From the NCBI GenBank assembly GCA_964403525.1, contig CAYOGE010000002.1, positions 124,001 to 188,000 of the forward strand: a stretch of DNA of 64,000 nt, given 5' to 3'. This document shows, piece by piece, positions 58,550 through 64,000 of this stretch. The stretch's first letter is position 1; each line of letters starts with the position of its first letter. The DNA is from JAJTGZ01 sp964403525. Lineage in GTDB: Bacteria > Planctomycetota > Phycisphaerae > Phycisphaerales > UBA1924. The notes under the pieces were generated by a model, which was not told where the DNA came from, searched no databases, and saw nothing but the letters and a program-made list of their open reading frames with translations. The position numbers were made by a program, and so were the translations under genes.

Positions 58550-61411
58550 TCAGGCGATGTAGGCGATCTGCGACAGCGACCCCGACTGGCTCTGCAGCTT
58601 GCCGATCGCCGATTCCATGGCGGCAAACTGGTTCTGCAGCAGCGTGCGACGGCTGAGCAGCCGGGCGTCGATCTTCGCGATCTGGTCGTTCTGGGCCTTG
58701 ATCTGGGCGTCGAGCAGCTTGCTCCTGCGGGCGAGCTTCCCGTCGGTGCTGCGCGTGAAGTTCTCCAGCTGGTCCGCCATGATCTCAAACACGCCGCGCG
58801 TGGTCACTGCCCCGGCGACGTTCTCACGCACCTGCCCCACTACCACGCCGTTGACGACGATGTCGCGCGACGAAGAGTTCTCGGCCTGCACGCGCCCTGC
58901 GAAGAGATCGGCCACTCCGTTTGGGTCCCGCTCAAGCGCCGCACGCAGCTTCTCTTCCTTCAGTTCCAGCTGCCCGCCGCTGCCAAGCTGCAGGCCCACA
59001 TCAAAGAGGTACTGGTACTGGCTGTTGACCCCTTCGGCCTTGGTCTGAATCAGGGCCTTGACCATGCGCCGCAATTCCTGCGTTGTCGAGTCACCCAGCA
59101 GCACGCCGCGGGTGTTGCTGTCGGTGTCGTACTTCGAGCGTGAGTCGATCGAACCGACCAGCGCGTTGAACGCCGTCACAAACTTCTGCACCTCTCGCAC
59201 GATTGCGTCGTTGTCGGACGTCACCGAGACGTTGGTCGGCGTGGTGCTGGCGCTGATCAGGTTCAGCGTCACCCCCGGCACCGCGTTGGTCACCGAGTTG
59301 CTGGTGCTCTCGATCGCCAGCGCCCGCGTCGGGTCGTCGCTGCCGTAAAACAGCAGCGCGTTCCGGGCGTGGGCAACGGTGTTGAGCCCGATGTCCGCGC
59401 CGCCCGTGTCGATCGTGAGCGCGCCGGCCGTGCCGCTGGCGCGGCTGGTCAGGCTGAGGCGGAAGGGGTTTGCGCTCCCGTCGTTGATGATGCTGGAGGC
59501 GAGCCCCACGTTCGCCGCGTTGATCGCGTCGGAGATCTGCGTGAGGTTGTCGGAAGGGTTCACCGTGATCACCCGCTCGTACGACCCGTCCACGCGGTTG
59601 GCCGCGCCGGTGCCGGTTGACGTTGAGTTGAGGTTCAGCGACCGGGCGACCGAGCCCGACAGATCGCGGATGGTGATCTGCGTTGCGGCCGCCGGATTGG
59701 TTGACTCGATCAGGATGCCGTCGCCCGTGTCGTTGACGCGCGCACGCGTGTCGTTGGTGCCGCCGAGGTTGCTGTTGATCTGATCGACCAGGTCTCCCAC
59801 CGTACGCTGCGACGAGGTGATGTTGATCTGCACCGCAGGCCCGGCGGCGGTGACGATCTCGATCCGGCCCTCACCGATGCCGCGCCGTCCGTTGAGGTCG
59901 CTCAGCAGCGTGCTCCGCCCGATCCACTGGCGCTGCGTCCGCGCCCCCGTGATCGTCGCACCGTTTGTTGGGTCCTGAGCAAGCCCCAGCGCCTCAGCGA
60001 CCGTTCCGCTAGCTGCAAACTGGCCCGAGCCGGTCGTGTTGTCGGTCAGGATGAACCGCGTGCCCGTCGGATCGACCGAGAGCGTCGCCTTGCCGCCGGT
60101 CTGGCTGTTGAAGTGAGCGATGAAGTCCGTCACCGAACCGGTCACATCGGCCGCGTTGATATCGATGTTGTTGATGCTCGATCCGTCCCGAAAATCCAGC
60201 CTGACCGTGTCAGGCGCGATCGTCGTTCCGCCCAGCAACCGCGTCATGCTCACGCTGTTGAGCTTGCTCTGAAGCACGGTGCCGATGAGCGTGACGTTGT
60301 TGACCGATCCCAGGATGCCAAGATCGGCCGCCGTGGTGCCCGAACCGTTCTCCGTGACGGTGATCGGCTGGCCGGTCTGTCCGGTCGTGTCGATCAGGCG
60401 GATCGCCGAACCGCCGTTGGTCTGCCCGTCTGGCACGATCTCCGCCGTGATCGCCCCGCCCCCCTGCGCGTTGATCCGGTTGACAACGTCACCCAGCGTC
60501 GTCGCCGCGACGCCCGTGCGGTTGTTCCCCACGTCGTAGACGTCACCGATGTTGATCTGGTGCGCGTTCCCCGCGCGGTCGGTGATCACGAAGTCGTGCC
60601 TGCCAAAGCCGACGGTGTTTGAGATGCCGACGCCCAGCCCGTCGTTGAGCGATGAGAGCCGCGTGCCCGCGCCCAGTCGATTGATGCGGGTGCCAACGAT
60701 CGCCCCGGCCGCGGAAGAGTTCAGCCCAAGGTCCGCCGCCGTGGTGACCGACCCCTCGCTGGCAACAGAGATTGACCCGACGCCACCCGCGGCGTCGGTC
60801 AGCATCAGCCCGTTGCCGTCGCTGCTCACGGCGATGCGGAACTTTCCGGCACCGGCGTCGTTGATCGCCGTCATCGCGTCGTTAAGCGTGCTCGCCCGCG
60901 TCAGGTCCACCGTCGTACGGGTCCCGGCAGAGTCGGTCACGATGATCCGGCCGCGCTGCACGCCCTGACCGCCGTTGAGGGAGTTGAGCGTGGTGTCGGT
61001 GTCCATGCGCCCGCGCGAGTCTTCAACCACGATCTGCGAGAGCCCTAGGCCCGTCACATTGCTGTCGGCGAAACCGCGCGACAGCGTCTGCTGCGCGCTG
61101 GCGAGCCGCGCCACCGTCACGCTGTACTGACCGGGCGGCGCGCCGTTGGAAGCCGAGGCCGTGACGACCGATTCGGTCGCGCTGTTCGCCTTTGCCGAGC
61201 GGAAGATCGTGTTGAGCCGGAAACTCTGCGCCAGCGTGCGCAGCGCACTGGTCTTACCCGATACGTCAAGGAACGCCGCCTGTACCTTCTGGTAGCCGGC
61301 GATCCGCACCTGCGCCGTGGTCTTCGGGCGCGACTCAAGCGCGATCAACTGGTCGATGATCTGGCCGCTGTTGATGCCGCTGAACGCGCCGACAGAAGAG
61401 GTAATGGGCAT
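58550..61411 (-). CDS. fliD: Flagellar filament cap protein FliD, enlarged by internal repeats
   Basis: The 953-residue protein has the FliD N-domain (about 5-115, FSGINSGQIIDQLIALESRP) and the C-domain (about 690-950, VQKFVTAFNALVGSIDSRSK, then QLENFTRSTDGKLARRSKLL). Usual FliD is 450-650 residues. The extra length is four related modules starting near residues 142, 252, 389 and 502. Each begins LxxLNxGxGV-like, has an ITD or FRD strand and a TLxDxxxxIN helix (hook-IN motif), and ends AADLGL-like (227, 361, 473, 589). FliD caps the filament and directs flagellin folding. The ATG has AAGGAG upstream. Confidence 0.93.
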   Translation of the reverse strand: MPITSSVGAFSGINSGQIIDQLIALESRPKTTAQVRIAGYQKVQAAFLDVSGKTSALRTLAQSFRLNTIFRSAKANSATESVVTASASNGAPPGQYSVTVARLASAQQTLSRGFADSNVTGLGLSQIVVEDSRGRMDTDTTLNSLNGGQGVQRGRIIVTDSAGTRTTVDLTRASTLNDAMTAINDAGAGKFRIAVSSDGNGLMLTDAAGGVGSISVASEGSVTTAADLGLNSSAAGAIVGTRINRLGAGTRLSSLNDGLGVGISNTVGFGRHDFVITDRAGNAHQINIGDVYDVGNNRTGVAATTLGDVVNRINAQGGGAITAEIVPDGQTNGGSAIRLIDTTGQTGQPITVTENGSGTTAADLGILGSVNNVTLIGTVLQSKLNSVSMTRLLGGTTIAPDTVRLDFRDGSSINNIDINAADVTGSVTDFIAHFNSQTGGKATLSVDPTGTRFILTDNTTGSGQFAASGTVAEALGLAQDPTNGATITGARTQRQWIGRSTLLSDLNGRRGIGEGRIEIVTAAGPAVQINITSSQRTVGDLVDQINSNLGGTNDTRARVNDTGDGILIESTNPAAATQITIRDLSGSVARSLNLNSTSTGTGAANRVDGSYERVITVNPSDNLTQISDAINAANVGLASSIINDGSANPFRLSLTSRASGTAGALTIDTGGADIGLNTVAHARNALLFYGSDDPTRALAIESTSNSVTNAVPGVTLNLISASTTPTNVSVTSDNDAIVREVQKFVTAFNALVGSIDSRSKYDTDSNTRGVLLGDSTTQELRRMVKALIQTKAEGVNSQYQYLFDVGLQLGSGGQLELKEEKLRAALERDPNGVADLFAGRVQAENSSSRDIVVNGVVVGQVRENVAGAVTTRGVFEIMADQLENFTRSTDGKLARRSKLLDAQIKAQNDQIAKIDARLLSRRTLLQNQFAAMESAIGKLQSQSGSLSQIAYIA

Positions 61412-61439
61412 TCGTCGCTCCTTCGCTGTCTCAAACCGC

Positions 61440-61643
61440 TCACGCCGCCTTGCCGTGCGCCCGGCGCTTGCCGCTCCCGCTACCGGGGGGCATCACCAGG
61501 CCCAGACCCTTCACAGGGCTGGAGCGCGGCCACGTCGGGCGGTCAAGCCCCTTCGCACGCAGGATCAGCACATCCTGTGCCCACTGCGCCAGCATCCGCC
61601 GGTACATCGCCTTCGCTTTCGCTACCTGTTCCGCCGCATCCAT
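61440..61643 (-). CDS. Small basic protein upstream of fliD
   Basis: The 67-residue product has a helical N-terminus (MDAAEQVAKAKAMYRRMLAQ) and a basic Pro/Gly-rich C-terminus ending GKRRAHGKAA. Its stop codon is 28 nt before fliD on the same strand, so it is likely co-transcribed with the flagellar genes. No family is recognised. Protein character is moderate and the ribosome binding site is weak; it might be spurious. Confidence 0.4.
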   Translation of the reverse strand: MDAAEQVAKAKAMYRRMLAQWAQDVLILRAKGLDRPTWPRSSPVKGLGLVMPPGSGSGKRRAHGKAA

Positions 61644-61947
61644 GCGCAACTTCCGTTCTGCAAAGGCTTTTCGCGGGCCGTCGGCAAGACGGCTCCATCC
61701 TCAACATCGGCACCCGGCCCCCCCCGGCTGAAGGGAGCCCGTCCGAGAATCCAATCCCAGCCTGCGGCCATTTCTGCGCGATACCCCGCCCCTACGCGCA
61801 AAGGCGGCGCACCCATCGCACGAGCCCTGAATCGCCGCTCAAACGCACCTCACTCCGGGGAGGCGCCGCACATGCCGATACACTCCGGCCCCGCCAGAAC
61901 CGGCCGCACAGCGGCGCACCCGCCAACGTAAGGTCCACTCAGCCCCC
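61644..61947. other. Intergenic region, divergent
   Basis: No gene is seen between the flagellar genes (leftward) and the membrane protein at 61948 (rightward). It is C-rich, with a run of C near 61708-61716. Promoters for both directions are expected here but cannot be placed with confidence. Confidence 0.45.
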
Positions 61948-62640
61948 ATGACACTCCCACGCCCGATACCGATGTTGCTCGCCGCCCTGGGCGCGCTGGT
62001 GCTCCTCTCGGCGGCGGTCGGCGTCGTGCTCACCTTCACCCAGAGCCCCCCCGCCTGGTTCTTCTTCAGCTTCGAGCTTGTCGTGATCCTCGCCGGCGTC
62101 TTCCTCGTGATGCTCGGCACCGGAAAGATCAAAGAAGGGCCCGCGATCACCCTCCTGTGCTGCGCCGGCGCGATCGGCGCCGGCTCGCTGCTTGGGTGGA
62201 AGGGCACCGGCCAGCAGATCAACGGTCACAGCATCACGTGGCTCGTCGCGCTCCGCGCGCTGATCGCCGCGGCCCTCACCCTCGTCGCCGCCGCAGAGGT
62301 CGCCGCCCGCGACCCCAAACGCACCCTCCCGCGCCTGGGCTGGGGCGTGGCGATGGCCGTGCCGCTGCTGCTGATCATCGCGCTGTGTTTGAACGGCGCG
62401 ATCCCCGGCGCGATCAGCAGGCTCGGCGTGAACAGCCCGGCGCTCGCCTTCGGCGTCTGGATGATCATCGGCCTCATCGTGATGGCCCTGGTGAGCGCCG
62501 CGGGGCACCTCTTCATCACAGGCTTTGCGATCGGGGTTGCGGCGTGGGATCGGCCTCCCGCTCAACGCCCTTCCGCCCCGGCAGACGGCCAAGCCACCGC
62601 CGCACCGACGCCGAGCACACCGAGCGGTACGCAGGGTTGA
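61948..62640 (+). CDS. Multi-pass hypothetical membrane protein
   Basis: The 230-residue protein has about six hydrophobic segments (roughly residues 8-28, 36-56, 64-80, 92-112, 126-146 and 160-185). A Pro/Ala/Ser-rich C-terminal tail (about 195-230) follows. No family is recognised. The last 125 nt overlap the 3' end of the convergent hydrolase gene; they encode most of the low-complexity tail, so one of the two genes may really end earlier in function though not in reading frame. Confidence 0.62.
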   Translation: MTLPRPIPMLLAALGALVLLSAAVGVVLTFTQSPPAWFFFSFELVVILAGVFLVMLGTGKIKEGPAITLLCCAGAIGAGSLLGWKGTGQQINGHSITWLVALRALIAAALTLVAAAEVAARDPKRTLPRLGWGVAMAVPLLLIIALCLNGAIPGAISRLGVNSPALAFGVWMIIGLIVMALVSAAGHLFITGFAIGVAAWDRPPAQRPSAPADGQATAAPTPSTPSGTQG

Positions 62641-63550
62641 TCCACAGGTCGTTGTGACGCGCCCCGGAGATCGTCACAACCTCACCCCCAGCCGCAAGCG
62701 CGATCTCCCGGCCGCCCTCGATCGGGCAGACCGGGTCGCTCTCTCCTTGGATCACAAGCAGCGGCACGCTCAACCGCTGCGCAAACGCAGCCCGGTCAAA
62801 CGGCCCCCCCACGCGCTGCCACGCAACGCCGCCGATGGTCGTCAGCGCGGCACGCAGAATGCCCAGCCCGGGCAGGCCGCGCGCGCCCATCACGCGTGAA
62901 GCCGGGACCTGCGGCAGCGTGTAAGGCGCCTCGGTCACCACCCCCACAACCCGCGGGTGCGTCCCGCACACGATCGACAGCCCTCCGCCGAGCGACCACC
63001 CAAACAGCACCACCGGCCCGTCGGTCTTCTCGATGAGCGCCAGCAGATCGGCAATCTCCACCCGTCCGAGCCGGCACAGCCCGGCGCTGCGCGGCGCATC
63101 ACCGTGGCCGGGCAAGTCCCACAGCAGCACGCGCGACGCCCCCGCGATGAACGGCTCCAGCCTCAGCAGCCCCCCCAAGCGGCCGTCACCCCACCCGTGC
63201 GTAAAGATCACCGTCGGTCCCGCCGCATCGTCACCGGGGATCTCCCACACCGGCAACCCCCCACCTCCGCGCCCTGGGCGATCGAGCACCCACTCGCCAA
63301 ACGTCCGCGCCGCCACACCAAAGCGCGCACTGTCAAGCTCCGCCGGCGTGCCCGGTTGACCTCGCGCCAGCGCCGTGCCGTAGGTCCTTCGCGGCGGGTG
63401 CGTCAGCGAATACCGCGTGTAGAGCACCCCCGCCACCCACGCGATGCCAAAGCCGATCCCCAGCAGCATCGCCAGCCCCAACCAGTCCGCGTCCGCGATG
63501 CGCAGGTCGATCGCCAGCGAGCGCGTAAGCAGGTTTGAAGCCGCGCTCAC
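62516..63550 (-). CDS. Membrane-anchored alpha/beta hydrolase
   Basis: The 344-residue protein has an N-terminal membrane segment (about 18-38) and then an alpha/beta hydrolase domain. HGWGD gives the oxyanion hole, LLWDLPGHGDAPRS follows, the nucleophile elbow is GWSLGGG, the acid lies in QGESDPVCP and the catalytic His in SGARHNDLW. Substrates are unknown; related proteins are esterases or carbon-carbon hydrolases. The GTG at 63550 overlaps the stop of the upstream rseP-like gene (GTGA), so they are coupled. The C-terminal tail overlaps the convergent gene by 125 nt. Confidence 0.85.
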   Translation of the reverse strand: MSAASNLLTRSLAIDLRIADADWLGLAMLLGIGFGIAWVAGVLYTRYSLTHPPRRTYGTALARGQPGTPAELDSARFGVAARTFGEWVLDRPGRGGGGLPVWEIPGDDAAGPTVIFTHGWGDGRLGGLLRLEPFIAGASRVLLWDLPGHGDAPRSAGLCRLGRVEIADLLALIEKTDGPVVLFGWSLGGGLSIVCGTHPRVVGVVTEAPYTLPQVPASRVMGARGLPGLGILRAALTTIGGVAWQRVGGPFDRAAFAQRLSVPLLVIQGESDPVCPIEGGREIALAAGGEVVTISGARHNDLWINPAYRSVCSASVRRWLGRLPGRKGVEREADPTPQPRSQSL

Positions 63551-64000
63551 CGCCACAGCAGGTTCGCCAGGTCGTTGTACGTCGTCATCAGAAACACCGC
63601 GCCGATCAGCGCGATGCCGAGCAGCGCCGCCACGTTCTGCACCGCCGGGCTCACCGGCCGCCCGGTGAACTGCTCCCACAGCAGGAAGCAGAAGTGCCCG
63701 CCGTCAACGATCGGCAGCGGCAGGAAGTTCACCACCGCCAGGTTCACGCTCACCGCCGCCATGAAGAACAGCAGCCAGATCGTCCCCTTCCCGGCCAGCT
63801 TTGTCCCGACATCCGCGATTCCGATGGGGCCCTTGAGGTGCTCGACCTTCACGCTCCCTTGAAACAGACGCGCGAAGGTGAGGTAGGTCGTAAGGACCAT
63901 CTTCTTCGTCTCGTCAAGGCCCTTCGCGATCGCCGGGAACACACCGCTCCGCTGGATGACGACCTCCGACGAGAGGAAATAGTCGCGCGGGATCGGGCTC
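63547..64000 (-). CDS. rseP: RseP-like site-2 protease, C-terminal part
   Basis: About 150 C-terminal codons are inside the window; the gene continues past the right edge. The visible part has FARLFQGSVKVEHLKGPIGI, then a membrane segment LLFFMAAVSVNLAVVNFLPL with PIVDGGHFCFLLWE after it, the third zinc-site region (xDG) of M50 intramembrane proteases, and a final membrane helix (LLGIALIGAVFLMTTYNDL). RseP cleaves anti-sigma factors within the membrane to start envelope stress responses. The HExxH half lies outside. It overlaps the hydrolase start by 4 nt. Confidence 0.85.
   Translation of the reverse strand, partial: SPIPRDYFLSSEVVIQRSGVFPAIAKGLDETKKMVLTTYLTFARLFQGSVKVEHLKGPIGIADVGTKLAGKGTIWLLFFMAAVSVNLAVVNFLPLPIVDGGHFCFLLWEQFTGRPVSPAVQNVAALLGIALIGAVFLMTTYNDLANLLWR

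Overview
The window looks like chromosomal DNA of a high-GC, Gram-negative planctomycete, most likely class Phycisphaerae. The pointers are a family of prepilin-type proteins with the N-terminal FTLIELLVVIAIIALLVGI signature, a secreted protein ending in a duplicated dockerin-like module (DGLLNNNDFIVFID), membrane proteins with C-terminal zinc ribbons (CANCGYDL...CPECG), a transmembrane Ser/Thr kinase, lipid A synthesis (lpxB) and a flagellum (fliD, fliS). Nothing looks like a phage, plasmid or large mobile island. I see no rRNA, tRNA, CRISPR array or insertion sequence.

Layout. 0-0.3 kb: a partial nucleotidyltransferase and an overlapping small antitoxin-like gene. 0.9-3.4 kb: a zinc-ribbon membrane protein, an inositol-monophosphatase-family phosphatase (hisN-like) and a FecCD permease. 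3.4-3.65 kb: two copies of a 104-nt palindromic element. 3.7-9.8 kb: orphan atpC, an unknown gene pair, a pseudopilin, a Ser/Thr kinase and orphan infC with a probable AUU start. 9.9-15.4 kb: a MacB-type permease, a zinc-ribbon membrane protein and uvrA. 15.7-22.9 kb: two tandem paralogous pseudopilins, a DUF2071 protein, the dockerin protein, an iodotyrosine-deiodinase-like flavoprotein and panB. 23-29.6 kb: a complete branched-chain amino-acid ABC transporter operon (livKHMGF). 29.6-35.8 kb: lpxB, an unusual REC-XRE response regulator with its kinase, rsmB and a second histidine kinase. 36-38 kb: typA.

39.3-47.4 kb is a coherent copper-resistance island, all on the minus strand. A five-gene run encodes a Cys-rich small protein, a secreted Cys-repeat protein, a metal-binding lipoprotein, a TolC-type efflux lipoprotein and a multicopper oxidase. 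It is followed by copZ-csoR-copA. A near-perfect CsoR-type operator (ATACCCCC-CT-GGGGGTAT) lies just upstream of copZ and overlaps a -10 box, so cytosolic copper probably induces chaperone, repressor and exporter together, while the upstream genes handle periplasmic copper. 47.7-51 kb: rpsO-pnp and a cold-shock protein. 51-54 kb: an ECF sigma operon with a membrane protein and an exported protein. 54.3-64 kb: a B12-binding-fold protein lacking the cobalt-ligating His, a secreted transglutaminase, holB, fliS-fliD (FliD greatly enlarged by internal repeats), membrane and hydrolase genes, and the 3' part of rseP.

Several genes start 5-6 nt after a TAnnnT -10-like box and lack a Shine-Dalgarno sequence, which suggests frequent leaderless transcripts. 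All assignments come from reading the sequence and family knowledge; no database search was run.
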